21,523 nt of DNA from JAAYKT01 sp964408955 (GTDB taxonomy: Bacteria; Bacillota; Clostridia; Lutisporales; Lutisporaceae): positions 1 through 21,523 of the forward strand of contig CAYPBK010000040.1 in assembly GCA_964408955.1 (NCBI GenBank), written 5' to 3'. Positions 8,688-16,796 of this stretch are shown piece after piece. A program made the translations under genes and the position numbers. Under the pieces are notes generated by a model that saw only the letters and a list, made by a program, of their open reading frames with translations, made no database searches and was not told where the DNA came from. How positions within the stretch are numbered: position 1 is the stretch's first letter; each line of letters starts with the position of its first letter.

Positions 8688-8724
8688 AATTGTTAGCATT
8701 TATTAAATGCTAACAAATGTTAAC
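8688..8724 (+). promoter_or_regulatory. Putative operator cluster upstream of the intact FN3-SLH gene
   Basis: Plus-strand half-sites are AATTGTTAGC at 8688-8697, AAATGCTAAC at 8705-8714 and AAATGTTAAC at 8715-8724; the last two are an exact 10-bp tandem. The first also forms, as GTTAGCATTT, an inverted copy of the second. The segment CTAACAAATGTTAA (8710-8723) matches the 14-bp palindrome of the other operators at 12 of 14 positions. It is centred about 64 bp before the expected transcription start, a position typical of upstream activators. Confidence 0.6.
8691..8715. repeat. Inverted repeat, 11-bp perfect arms
   Basis: The arms TGTTAGCATTT (8691-8701) and AAATGCTAACA (8705-8715) are perfect complements separated by ATT. 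The lack of a following T-run and the position upstream of a promoter favour a protein-binding dyad over a terminator. Confidence 0.85.
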
Positions 8725-8931
8725 ACAACCATTTACATATGTGAATTGTATCACTTTCTTCTCTAACCTATAATTAAGAAAAGTGAGAAAGAATCAATAG
8801 CATATAAAGAATTATGAATAGGAGGGTTTATAGTGATTAGAAAAAACATAAAAAGAGGATTGTCAGGTTTATTGATATTCATTATGTTAGTGGGGTTATT
8901 TATAACAGCATTTCCAACGGACGCCTTTGCT
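8711..8931 (+). repeat. Direct repeat, copy 2 (promoter, leader and signal-peptide region)
   Basis: Ungapped match to 3510-3730. The two copies differ at scattered bases, mainly around the ribosome binding site and start codon, and stop matching at the signal-peptide cleavage site. Confidence 0.9.
8746..8774 (+). promoter_or_regulatory. Sigma-A-type promoter of the intact FN3-SLH gene
   Basis: TTGTAT at 8746-8751 and a perfect TATAAT at 8769-8774 are spaced by 17 bp. The expected start is near 8781, giving a leader of about 50 nt. Confidence 0.75.
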
Positions 8932-11900
8932 GAGGATTATACTGTTTTCGGTGATCCCAGTAATATTTTTGTTGATGTAGGAATCAAATATGTGTCAGAT
9001 TATTCAATAGTGCTTAATATTACAGCTAATGTATATACATATTCGGATGATTATAAAAGGGTTTTTAAGGTTACAAGTTGGAGAGGTCATACTATTGAAA
9101 AACCCTATAACTTTACGGAAAGGCTTGAATTCATTGAAGATTACGATTTTTTTAACAAAAAAGGCGTAAATATGCATGAGATAAACCTTTCCGTCTTTGA
9201 TAAAGATAGAGACTATACTCTTAAGCTTGAATTTTTTACTGAAAATAGGAAAACCCAAAAAAGAGAACTTATAGAGACGAAATATATATACTTTCGCACG
9301 AAAAAACAGGAAGCTCCTGAATTTGATGTTAATATCCTGAATGTAAAAAAACATGAGGATTTATCATGCACATTGGAATTTGAAATTGATGTGAAAGATA
9401 CGGGAAGAGGGGTTCCGATAAAACCTAACGGGTCTTTTGACTTAGCGCTTCCGGGATATAATTATAGCATTGAAAATATTTTGGGGTCTTTGGATGTTGA
9501 TGCGGTAGACTCTAACTCGAAATCAGTGGAAACATGGTTTGAAATGGGCAAAAATGCACATCTTGGCACTTTCAATGTAAAACTGCCTTCGGCTCTTGAA
9601 GGACAGCTGAGAGTGAGATTAGGAGAATTCGCGCATAAGGGTACTGTTATTTTGCCATATCCGAAAGCTGCAGCGGCACCAAAGGTTACTGAAATCAAAT
9701 CGGAAATTATAGGTGTTTCTCCTACGGAATACGCAGTGATTATTCATCCGGAAATCGAATTGGAGCCGGGAGATAAAATAATTTCAGGAACTGTCCATGT
9801 AGTAGCTGTCAATGCATATGCTAATGAGTATTATCAGTTTCCTTTATTCAGAAACGATGATAAATACATAGCTTCCATAGGACCTTTTTCTCCCGGTGAA
9901 GAAATTTTATATTATATAAACTTAGATTGTGAATCAGGGTATCACAAAAAAGTGACGGGAGATAATTTGAGAAAAGTTTTTTTACCTGAAAACAATCCTA
10001 TCCCCCCCAGTGTTAAAACTTTGGAAGTTAGCAAAATATCAACAAATCAAGCAACATTGACAGGGAAAATAGAAAAAATAAATACCCCTAATCTCAAAGA
10101 AGTAGGATTTATATACAGTCCCCTTAGTGATTATGACAAAACCGGTACTTTTAAAGAGACAGTAGAGAGCAGTATAACCTCAATGAAAGAACCTATAGAA
10201 TTTAAAAGTGAGATTGACAAACTTTCACCCGGTACGGAATATGTATATCAAGCCTATGGAAAGAATTCAGCGAAACAGACAAGCTATGGAGAAATAAAAA
10301 GGTTTACAACCGTTGAGTCACCGGAAATAGCAAATAAAGGGGCAAGTAAAGTAGGAAGTTACGAAGCAACCTTGACGGGGGATGTTATATCAACGGGGAA
10401 TGCGAGTGCTATTATAGGGTTCATAGTATCGAATATAGAAACTGACCCTGAAATGGGCACGCCCGGTTTAAAAGGAAATATGAAGACAATTACAGGAAAC
10501 CAAAAAGGTCAGTTTACCATGGAAATAACGGCATTATACCCGTCCACCACATATTATTATAAGCCTTTTTTAATAAGCAGCATGGGAACAGTGTATGGAG
10601 AAACAAAAAGCTTTACAACGAACAAAGGAGCTTATGCAGTTGATGTGAGAATAGCGGAGCTTCAACCTATACAAACTGAGCCGGGAGAAAAAAACCTTGA
10701 AGGCACATATAAAATAGAAAGGGAGGGAATAAATGTAACGAAGACCGGTTTTGCAGTGTCAAAAAATCCGAATCCCATAATAGGAAAAGAAGGAGTAGTA
10801 TCAGTTGAAGGGACAAAAGGAGAAACCTTTAGTGGAGAAATAAAAGATCTTGAAGCGAATACGGATTATTACTATAAAGCCTATGTATCCTATGTAGAAA
10901 CAAGCGGGGGCAATATAATATATTCAAATCAAGGACAATTCAAAACTCCGAAAGCACCAACCAAAGGAGTGCCCTATGCAATAATAAGAAAGACGGAAGT
11001 AAAAGAAGTCGCTTCAACAACAGCTGAAATAGAGACAGATGCATATGTATCCGCAGGCAACTTACAACTATTTGGCAGACAGCTTTGCTACTCCAAAACT
11101 GACAAAGACCCGAAACCGGGTGGTAGTAAAGTAGAAACAATAAAAGCCGGTCAAATGCCTTCCACAGGGAAAGGACCGGTTACTACAACAGTTACGGATT
11201 TAGAGCCTAACACTTTGTATTATTTGAGATGTGTAACGGAAACGGCACAAGGGGAATACTTTGGAGAAGTAGTAATGTTTATAACCAACGAAGAGGGAGC
11301 GCCTTCAGTAAGAAACGATGATAAAAATCCTGTGGAAAATATAAAAGCAAAAGAAGTTACTGTAAAAGGCAAAATAAACCCTAACGGAAGCACAGTGACA
11401 AAATACGGGGTAGAATACGGAATGGACTTGTCCGCACTGTATTGGAACCCTGAAAGGAAAACGACGAACAAAACAATAAAAAACCCTGAAGACATAAAAA
11501 TTACTATAGATAATTTGGAAACTAATGCTAAATACTATTACAGACTTTACGGGGAAAGCGAAAAAGGTACTTCCTACGGCGGAGTGAGAGAGTTCGAAGC
11601 AGGTAAAAATACCGGGAAGACCCCTAAAATAGCCATATCAAAGACAGTAGGAGCAGGAACAGAGTGGGCAAGAGTAACCATAGACATAACGGAAAAAGGT
11701 ACTAATGACCAGAAACTGTCCAGAGCCGGAGTGGTTTATAGTGAGAAAAAAGACCCTAAAGTGATGGGAGAAGATTCAGAATCAGAAATCATAAACGATG
11801 GGACAAAAGGAACAAAGGTAATTAATCTCAGGGATCTTAAAGAAGAAACAGTGTATTATGCGAGAGGGTTCGGGATGGACAAAACAGGTGAAATATATTA

Positions 11901-12645
11901 CAGTGCCGATACAGTAAGCTTTAAAACCGGAGAACAGAGCCAAAGCACCGGCGATGTCGGGGGCGGGAGCGGAGGCTCCGGCGGAGTGGTAATAACAGAC
12001 GGGGGAACGGTGAATCCTATGGAAGACCTGGGAGAAGTAACTCCTGAAACACCTAAGGAAGATGTTTCGGGGAAAGGAGACAGTCCGGGAGGAAAAAGCG
12101 AATTAAAATTCACGGATGTGAAATCCGGCGACTGGTTCTATGAAGCGGTAAAATATGTGTATGAAAAGAAACTCATGGAAGGAACGGCGGAAGATAAATT
12201 CAGTGCCAATACTCAGACAACGAGGAGCATGATAGTAACGATACTCCACCGACAGGAAGGTTCCCCGAAAGTGGAAGAAAAGAATCTTTTCTCGGATGCG
12301 GAAGAAGGTAAATGGTACACGGATGGGATCAACTGGGCTGGAGCAAAGAAAATAGTAAGCGGTTATCAAGACGGCAGATTTGGACATTCAGATAATCTGA
12401 CAAGAGAGCAGTTAGTGACCATATTATATAACTATGCAAAATACAAAGGCATGGATGTAACAAAAGAAGACGACTTAAAAGCTTTTGCGGATAAAGACGA
12501 AATAGCGGCTTATGCATTGCCTGCAATGAAATGGGCGGTGAAAGAAGGGATAATAACAGGAACAGGAAATAATAATATCTCTCCCAAAACAGGAGCGACA
12601 AGAGCTCAAGTAGCGACAATACTACAAAGATTTATCGGAGAATAA
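8833..12645 (+). CDS. Intact FN3-repeat SLH cell-surface protein (1270 aa)
   Basis: The GTG start lies 6 nt after AGGAGGG. The signal peptide (IKRGLSGLLIFIMLVGLFIT core) ends at AFA-EDY, about residue 33. Residues ~34-390 are beta-rich modules homologous to, but clearly diverged from, those of the upstream paralogue. Six fibronectin-III-like repeats follow at about 394-493, 494-595, 596-704, 705-818, 819-923 and 924-1032, most ending with the YY...G...YG...F-x-T signature. A Gly-rich then Pro/Glu-rich linker (1033-1090) leads to three SLH domains (1092-1270; landmarks FTDVKSGDWFYEAVKYVYEK, GYQDGRFGHSDNLTREQ and TGATRAQVATILQRF). SLH domains hold the protein on wall polysaccharide, so the N-terminal modules would project outward. 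It is probably monocistronic, with its own operator, promoter and terminator. The ligand or partner is not evident. Confidence 0.9.
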   Translation: MIRKNIKRGLSGLLIFIMLVGLFITAFPTDAFAEDYTVFGDPSNIFVDVGIKYVSDYSIVLNITANVYTYSDDYKRVFKVTSWRGHTIEKPYNFTERLEFIEDYDFFNKKGVNMHEINLSVFDKDRDYTLKLEFFTENRKTQKRELIETKYIYFRTKKQEAPEFDVNILNVKKHEDLSCTLEFEIDVKDTGRGVPIKPNGSFDLALPGYNYSIENILGSLDVDAVDSNSKSVETWFEMGKNAHLGTFNVKLPSALEGQLRVRLGEFAHKGTVILPYPKAAAAPKVTEIKSEIIGVSPTEYAVIIHPEIELEPGDKIISGTVHVVAVNAYANEYYQFPLFRNDDKYIASIGPFSPGEEILYYINLDCESGYHKKVTGDNLRKVFLPENNPIPPSVKTLEVSKISTNQATLTGKIEKINTPNLKEVGFIYSPLSDYDKTGTFKETVESSITSMKEPIEFKSEIDKLSPGTEYVYQAYGKNSAKQTSYGEIKRFTTVESPEIANKGASKVGSYEATLTGDVISTGNASAIIGFIVSNIETDPEMGTPGLKGNMKTITGNQKGQFTMEITALYPSTTYYYKPFLISSMGTVYGETKSFTTNKGAYAVDVRIAELQPIQTEPGEKNLEGTYKIEREGINVTKTGFAVSKNPNPIIGKEGVVSVEGTKGETFSGEIKDLEANTDYYYKAYVSYVETSGGNIIYSNQGQFKTPKAPTKGVPYAIIRKTEVKEVASTTAEIETDAYVSAGNLQLFGRQLCYSKTDKDPKPGGSKVETIKAGQMPSTGKGPVTTTVTDLEPNTLYYLRCVTETAQGEYFGEVVMFITNEEGAPSVRNDDKNPVENIKAKEVTVKGKINPNGSTVTKYGVEYGMDLSALYWNPERKTTNKTIKNPEDIKITIDNLETNAKYYYRLYGESEKGTSYGGVREFEAGKNTGKTPKIAISKTVGAGTEWARVTIDITEKGTNDQKLSRAGVVYSEKKDPKVMGEDSESEIINDGTKGTKVINLRDLKEETVYYARGFGMDKTGEIYYSADTVSFKTGEQSQSTGDVGGGSGGSGGVVITDGGTVNPMEDLGEVTPETPKEDVSGKGDSPGGKSELKFTDVKSGDWFYEAVKYVYEKKLMEGTAEDKFSANTQTTRSMIVTILHRQEGSPKVEEKNLFSDAEEGKWYTDGINWAGAKKIVSGYQDGRFGHSDNLTREQLVTILYNYAKYKGMDVTKEDDLKAFADKDEIAAYALPAMKWAVKEGIITGTGNNNISPKTGATRAQVATILQRFIGE

Positions 12646-12665
12646 AGATAGGGAAAAAGGCATAA

Positions 12666-12706
12666 AGAAACAGCGGCTTCCTTAATTTTGGGAAACCGCT
12701 GTTTCT
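12666..12706. terminator. Bidirectional hairpin terminator
   Basis: An 11-bp outer stem (AGAAACAGCGG at 12666-12676 with CCGCTGTTTCT at 12696-12706) continues after one mismatch into TTCC/GGAA, with a 9-nt loop. The minus-strand side runs into CCTTTTTCCC, so it terminates the leftward two-gene unit well; the plus side has a weaker T-tract after the FN3-SLH gene. Confidence 0.75.
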
Positions 12707-12714
12707 ATGTTAAT

Positions 12715-13371
12715 TTATTGAGTTATTGCTTCCGCCAGCTCCAACACTTTATTCAATGAATCAGCGTCCTTGATGTAGCAATTAGCAATGTTTAAACTGA
12801 CTTCGTCGGGACTGCTTTTAATAAATATAATTTGTTTAGGGGACCACCGGCTGAGGAAAGGTCTGAGCCTTTGAACAGCTTCAAAGCTGCTACCGGATGA
12901 TTCCTCAAATAAAAGGAAAGTAGATTTGCCTGTTGTTTCAACAACCTGCGCTTTAACCGGATCAAGCGTTAGTCCGCTTTCCTCCGCTAATTTTTGGATT
13001 GCCATTCTCTTAACTAAATCCGGAAGCATATCCCACCTCTCATTGCCGGGAATACTACCTAATGCAAAGGCTGGCTCCTTGCCGCTGGTTTTCTTCATAG
13101 ACCATTTAGTATTAAGCTCATAAGTAGCTTCCTCAAGTGCCGGATTGCGTAAGGGCTTCATTATGCTGATTAGAGAGAAATTATCTCCCTCTACATTCAA
13201 TGTCGATAGGGCTGGGTCTTTAGTTCTGTTAAAAGAATAGCCTTTATTGTTACAATATTCAGCAAGCTCATCATCTTTTATTTCCTTGTTCTTCAGGTAT
13301 ACAAAAAGAAAAACGGCGGCTACTATACCTATAACTAATATTATGATTAATGTAAGCTTAATATCGTCCAT
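12715..13371 (-). CDS. One-span membrane protein of unknown function
   Basis: The 218-residue product begins with a short N-terminus and one strong hydrophobic span (residues ~6-26, IKLTLIIILVIGIVAAVFLF), followed by basic residues (KNKEIK) that suggest the rest is cytoplasmic. The soluble part has mixed alpha/beta character with no motif I recognise; a Ser-rich stretch (FEESSGSSFEAVQRLRPFL) sits near residues 153-172. A GGGGGGAAG ribosome binding site precedes the ATG. It lies 17 nt downstream of the lipoprotein gene at 13389-13946 on the same strand, so the two form an operon and may work together at the membrane. Confidence 0.75.
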   Translation of the reverse strand: MDDIKLTLIIILVIGIVAAVFLFVYLKNKEIKDDELAEYCNNKGYSFNRTKDPALSTLNVEGDNFSLISIMKPLRNPALEEATYELNTKWSMKKTSGKEPAFALGSIPGNERWDMLPDLVKRMAIQKLAEESGLTLDPVKAQVVETTGKSTFLLFEESSGSSFEAVQRLRPFLSRWSPKQIIFIKSSPDEVSLNIANCYIKDADSLNKVLELAEAITQ

Positions 13372-13388
13372 TTGTGCTTCCCCCCGTT

Positions 13389-13946
13389 TTATTTAAATAC
13401 AATGGAATTTATTATATCAGCATATTCCTCTGTGTTTTCATAATTGCCTTTTGAAGTCTGTATGCTCAACATAACACCGTCTTCCATGCGTCCATAAAAG
13501 GTTTGCTCTGCTCCGCCGAATTCAAAGGTAGTAGCCCAGAAATTTTTGCCCAGTATTTCAACTTCCACAGGTTCTGTTCCGGATTTATCCTTTGCGAATC
13601 TTTCGGCTTCTCTCTTAGCCGCTTCATCATTTTGATTAGAGCCGGTATATTGAACCTGTATTGCTTCACCGCTGGATTTATAAAGCTGAAAACCAGCTGA
13701 CGGCGGCAACTCCAAAACTTTCCATTCCCTTGGTGCAATAATGCTGAACCTTTCTGTTTCGCAAAGCTCACCTTCTAATGATGTCCCGGCCGGTTCCTCT
13801 TTTACCTCTGCTCCGGAGGGTTCTTCTTGTACCTCTTGTATGGCCGGTGTATCTGCTTTAGGAGCATCACCGGATTTGCCGGAACAACCGGAAATCAAAA
13901 CCAGAATAAAAATTATGCCTAAAAACAAAGCTGCGATTCTTTTCAT
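13389..13946 (-). CDS. Lipoprotein resembling PsbP/DcrB-like small lipoproteins
   Basis: The start at 13946 (ATG) has GGGGAG 8 nt upstream; the in-frame GTG at 13955 overlaps that site and is rejected. The 185-residue product has a signal peptide with lipobox ISGC (Cys 21), an Ala/Pro/Glu-rich spacer to about residue 55, and a globular domain beginning FSIIAPREWKV. That opening, the mid-domain ILGKNFWATTFEF and the final EEYADIINSIVF resemble the DUF1795/DcrB/PsbP-like fold often seen in Bacillota lipoproteins; this is by eye only. It is the first gene of a two-gene leftward unit, divergent from the signalling operon, and shares a ~350-bp control region with it. Confidence 0.75.
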   Translation of the reverse strand: MKRIAALFLGIIFILVLISGCSGKSGDAPKADTPAIQEVQEEPSGAEVKEEPAGTSLEGELCETERFSIIAPREWKVLELPPSAGFQLYKSSGEAIQVQYTGSNQNDEAAKREAERFAKDKSGTEPVEVEILGKNFWATTFEFGGAEQTFYGRMEDGVMLSIQTSKGNYENTEEYADIINSIVFK

Positions 13947-14062
13947 TTCTATCACTCCCCATAAATTTATAATCCTTATGTCCCAATATATCCAGTCATT
14001 TCATTAGACCCGGGAATCTTCTCACTATGATAAAAATTTCGCCGGACTGATGTTTTAAATAA

Positions 14063-14091
14063 ATTATATCGGGAAAAAAATAATATAACAA
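14063..14091 (-). promoter_or_regulatory. Leftward sigma-A-type promoter for the lipoprotein unit
   Basis: Read on the minus strand, TTGTTA (14091-14086) and a perfect TATAAT (14068-14063) are spaced by 17 bp. The -35 is embedded in AATTGTTATA, which resembles one half-site of the GTTAAC operators, so the same regulator may touch this promoter. Confidence 0.65.
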
Positions 14092-14118
14092 TTCACTAAC
14101 TGCCAGATAAAGGATAAC

Positions 14119-14149
14119 GATTGTACTTAAAGAATTAACAATTGTTAAC
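14119..14149 (+). promoter_or_regulatory. Putative operator of the signalling operon
   Basis: It contains the perfect 14-bp palindrome TTAACAATTGTTAA at 14135-14148. A 29-base stretch starting ATTGT at 14120 matches the stretch starting ATTGT at 18954 at 22 of 29 positions without gaps. Half-site-like elements are centred at 14123, 14134 and 14144, the same 11/10-bp rhythm as at 18957, 18968 and 18978. The palindrome is centred about 68 bp before the expected transcription start. Confidence 0.65.
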
Positions 14150-14174
14150 GATCAACCCTTGGCAACTCAAAATA

Positions 14175-14203
14175 TTGACTTTGAAAAAGCTACATGCTAA
14201 TAT
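14175..14203 (+). promoter_or_regulatory. Rightward sigma-A-type promoter of the signalling operon
   Basis: TTGACT at 14175-14180 and TAATAT at 14198-14203 are separated by 17 bp, with an extended -10 TG at 14195-14196 (ATGC before TAATAT). The expected start is near 14210. Confidence 0.75.
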
Positions 14204-14303
14204 TAACTAACAATTAATGGTCGGCTACTTTTATATCATAATCCGTTAATGCCATTGCTTTTTGTACTTTTTAGCAGTTGGCGCAAGGGAGGGGTATATC
14301 TGT

Positions 14304-16796
14304 ATGAGACGTATATGGATATTCATATTCCTGGCCGCAGGATGTGCAATATTGGCTGCATTTTTTTCTGTCGGTTATATGGGCGATGGCAAAATTTTAA
14401 TTGTACAGGACCCCTTGGATTCCATTACGGATATTTTAAAACCTATCTCCGAGGAGAAAATCGAGCACTACAATGCCTATATGCTGGGACATCGGCTTGC
14501 CGGGTTAAACGGAATGACTTTCGTCTTTGGTCCCCAGGCACGTAATCTGCAAAAACAATACAGCTATGAGCCTCTATCTAGCGTAACGGCAGTAATAGCG
14601 GTGAATAAAAAGGGCAATTCTGCCGGAAAGATAAAAGGTTGGCGAACACTGCTGGAGAGTGATGCAGTCGTTCTAACCACGGCACCATCAATAGAGGATG
14701 GGCGATTAAAAGCCATAGCGCTGGCACAAGGGCTGCAAGCTGCAGAGGGCGACATCACACCGGCCTTAGAGGCTTTTTCATATTTACAATCTCATGACCG
14801 CTTGAACCATCAGGATGAGTATAAGTCGTTGGAATACCGCAACATGGTACCTTTGGAAAATATGCTAAAATATGATGCCATATTATTATGGGATTATCAG
14901 GCAGCTAAGCTTATTCGCATTCATAAGGATTGGGAAATAGTAATGCCGGAGGAAGGAGCCTTGTCCGTAGACTGGGGTATACTTAGCAGTCTCAGTATAC
15001 AGGGATATAAGGATATCTTGGCAATGAAGGATTATTTATTATCCCAAGAGGGCAGACAAGCTCTTATGGCCGCAGGCTATATGCCTTATACCTCGGAAAA
15101 AGATCTTTCCCTTTGGGATGAAGCCAGGTTTGAATATAATCCCCGATTTCGCCGTACTGTCTTATCCGTAAAGCTTTATAGTCCTGCATCAGTGCAGGAA
15201 CGTTTATTCTTGCAGTGTATTACTTTGTTATTATTTTGCTTAGCGGCACAGCAAATTCTAAGACGTATTCCCCGGGGTATACGCTATAAAACCAGCTTAT
15301 CAAGCATGATTCTTGTAGCCCTATGGCTGCTCATAGGTATTGGCAAAACCTTGGCGCTATACCCTGACCTGGCAAGGTATTGCTGGTTCTCAACTTATAT
15401 ACCCCGTCATTTTTTCCCAATATGCTGGTTATGCATGTGTTATGCTAATCGCTACAACCGGCTTCCTACCCGTAAAGCAATAACTATATTGGGTACCACA
15501 TCATTACTATTAACGGTACTGGTATTTACCAATGACCTCCACCAACTAGTTTTTGCCTATAAGGATTCTAATCCTTGGTCATGGACTCAAAACTATGCCA
15601 ATGAGCCCCTATACTATTTGTCTGTATTCTGGTCCTTTTCCATCGGTATCGCCGGACTAATCCTTTTCATAAACAAGGGGGGAACCCGCAGACAAAAACG
15701 CCAGTTGTTTTATGCCATGGGCTTTTTCATTATATTGCTAATATATCAGCTGCTTTATGTTTATGGAGTGAAATACATAATAGATTTGGACATCCCTACA
15801 ACCATAGCTATTTCTGTCCTTGTTTTTAATCTGCTGGCTCAGAGAGAACGGTTTATGGGTGCTTTTCTTCTCGGTCTGCCTATATTCTATAATTCTCCCT
15901 ATGCTATTGCAGTCTATGACTCTTACGGTAAGACGGTATATTCCAATACAGCCATGGATCTGCTTCGGGATGAAGGGGTAGAAATTCCCAAGGATAAACT
16001 AGCCTTTGAATCAGGTGAATTCTATTATGAAAAACAAGTGTTTAAGCCTTATTTGTATGCTTTGGATAATGGTAAAGCTTTAGTGCTGGAGGATGTCACT
16101 TACTTGAAAGGTCTGGAAAAATCCCTTCAAGGTACTCATGATAAACTAAAATCCGTGCAAAAATTCCTTATACGAAACGCCGAAGATACCCGCAATATAA
16201 CCGGCAAATTAGAGCAGGAACGGTACTCTATGCAGATGGAACAGTTGTTTAAAGAAAAGGTAGAAAATGTGCGGCAACAATTACAAGTGATTTCCAAGAC
16301 CGGTGATATGGAAAATCAAATGCATTTGCGCCGTCTTCGCTTTCTTCTTTGCATTTGCCAGCAGCGTTTGGGCTTCATCATTCGCAGCCTGGTTATCTAC
16401 CCATCCTTACCCGGTGAATTGATTGAAAGATATGTAAAAAGGATTATGAAGGACGGGCGGCGCTTTGGCTTGGATGGCGTATTTACTGCCGCTCCCGGCA
16501 GCTATTGTCCTTCCTCTATGGTTGCTGTGCTTTTAGAATTCATTGACAGTATATTGCTCTATGCGTTTGATTCCCGGGATTTATCCTTAATTTGTCATAT
16601 GAATGCAGACAATAGGGAAATCTCTTTCAGTGCTATATTCTCCTGGGAGGGAATAGATATATATGAGGAAAGCAGCATATTGGCGGCGGACCTCATATTT
16701 GACATTGAAACTATTGGCGGAAGGATCAATGAAAAGAAGGAAAAGGACAGCTTGCTTCTCAGGCTTTTACTTCCGGGAGAGGAGGGCAGAAAATGA
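14304..16796 (+). CDS. Sensor with solute-binding domain, 7TM region and degenerate kinase end
   Basis: ATG 14304 is chosen because AGGGAGGGG lies 9 nt upstream; an in-frame TTG at 14262 has no such site. The 830-residue order is: one membrane span (4-24); an extracellular domain (~30-295) that looks like an ABC-type solute-binding fold, ending in the typical LSQEGRQALMAAGYMPYTS; about seven membrane spans (~301-512) with the TNDLHQLVF motif of the HisKA_7TM family; a PAS-like stretch (~531-600, SPYAIAVYDSYGKTVYSNTA); a coiled coil (~600-660); and a kinase-like tail. Aligned by eye with the next gene, E646, Q647 and E651 replace its H313, D314 and Q318; the N-box Asn and the GxGL box are also missing. 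It should therefore sense but not phosphorylate, perhaps signalling through the adjacent kinase. Its stop overlaps that gene's start (ATGA). Confidence 0.8.
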   Translation: MRRIWIFIFLAAGCAILAAFFSVGYMGDGKILIVQDPLDSITDILKPISEEKIEHYNAYMLGHRLAGLNGMTFVFGPQARNLQKQYSYEPLSSVTAVIAVNKKGNSAGKIKGWRTLLESDAVVLTTAPSIEDGRLKAIALAQGLQAAEGDITPALEAFSYLQSHDRLNHQDEYKSLEYRNMVPLENMLKYDAILLWDYQAAKLIRIHKDWEIVMPEEGALSVDWGILSSLSIQGYKDILAMKDYLLSQEGRQALMAAGYMPYTSEKDLSLWDEARFEYNPRFRRTVLSVKLYSPASVQERLFLQCITLLLFCLAAQQILRRIPRGIRYKTSLSSMILVALWLLIGIGKTLALYPDLARYCWFSTYIPRHFFPICWLCMCYANRYNRLPTRKAITILGTTSLLLTVLVFTNDLHQLVFAYKDSNPWSWTQNYANEPLYYLSVFWSFSIGIAGLILFINKGGTRRQKRQLFYAMGFFIILLIYQLLYVYGVKYIIDLDIPTTIAISVLVFNLLAQRERFMGAFLLGLPIFYNSPYAIAVYDSYGKTVYSNTAMDLLRDEGVEIPKDKLAFESGEFYYEKQVFKPYLYALDNGKALVLEDVTYLKGLEKSLQGTHDKLKSVQKFLIRNAEDTRNITGKLEQERYSMQMEQLFKEKVENVRQQLQVISKTGDMENQMHLRRLRFLLCICQQRLGFIIRSLVIYPSLPGELIERYVKRIMKDGRRFGLDGVFTAAPGSYCPSSMVAVLLEFIDSILLYAFDSRDLSLICHMNADNREISFSAIFSWEGIDIYEESSILAADLIFDIETIGGRINEKKEKDSLLLRLLLPGEEGRK

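Larger units (their letters stand above)
8526..8832. promoter_or_regulatory. Divergent intergenic control region
   Basis: This 307-bp AT-rich region separates the divergent lipoprotein and FN3-SLH genes. From left to right it holds the lipoprotein ribosome binding site, an unassigned ~150 bp, a long inverted repeat (8691-8715), a second GTTAAC half-site (8715-8724), the 16-bp near-palindrome centred on ACATATGT (8731-8746), the sigma-A promoter (8746-8774) and the FN3-SLH leader with AGGAGGG at 8820-8826. Its right part is repeated at 3510-3631. Confidence 0.7.
13956..14303. promoter_or_regulatory. Divergent control region of the lipoprotein and signalling operons
   Basis: This ~350-bp non-coding stretch holds a leftward sigma-A promoter (14091-14063), the GTTAAC operator (14119-14149), a rightward promoter (14175-14203) and a ~94-nt leader ending in the ribosome binding site AGGGAGGGG (14086+200, that is 14286-14294). 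I see no riboswitch-like structure in the leader. Confidence 0.65.

Noticed and set aside
8691..8715. Terminator hairpin
   Set aside because: No T-run follows on either strand in a useful position, no gene ends nearby, and the arms coincide with the operator half-site.
12329..12619. Long minus-strand open frames within the SLH-coding regions
   Set aside because: They are antisense shadows caused by codon bias in the real genes, with low-complexity Leu/Ser/Phe composition and no start signals.
14262..14303. TTG start giving an extra 14 residues on the sensor protein
   Set aside because: There is no ribosome binding site before it, whereas ATG 14304 has AGGGAGGGG 9 nt upstream and begins the membrane segment directly.
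14249..14545. 98-residue plus-strand open frame at the start of the signalling operon
   Set aside because: It is an out-of-frame shadow of the sensor gene with no ribosome binding site of its own.
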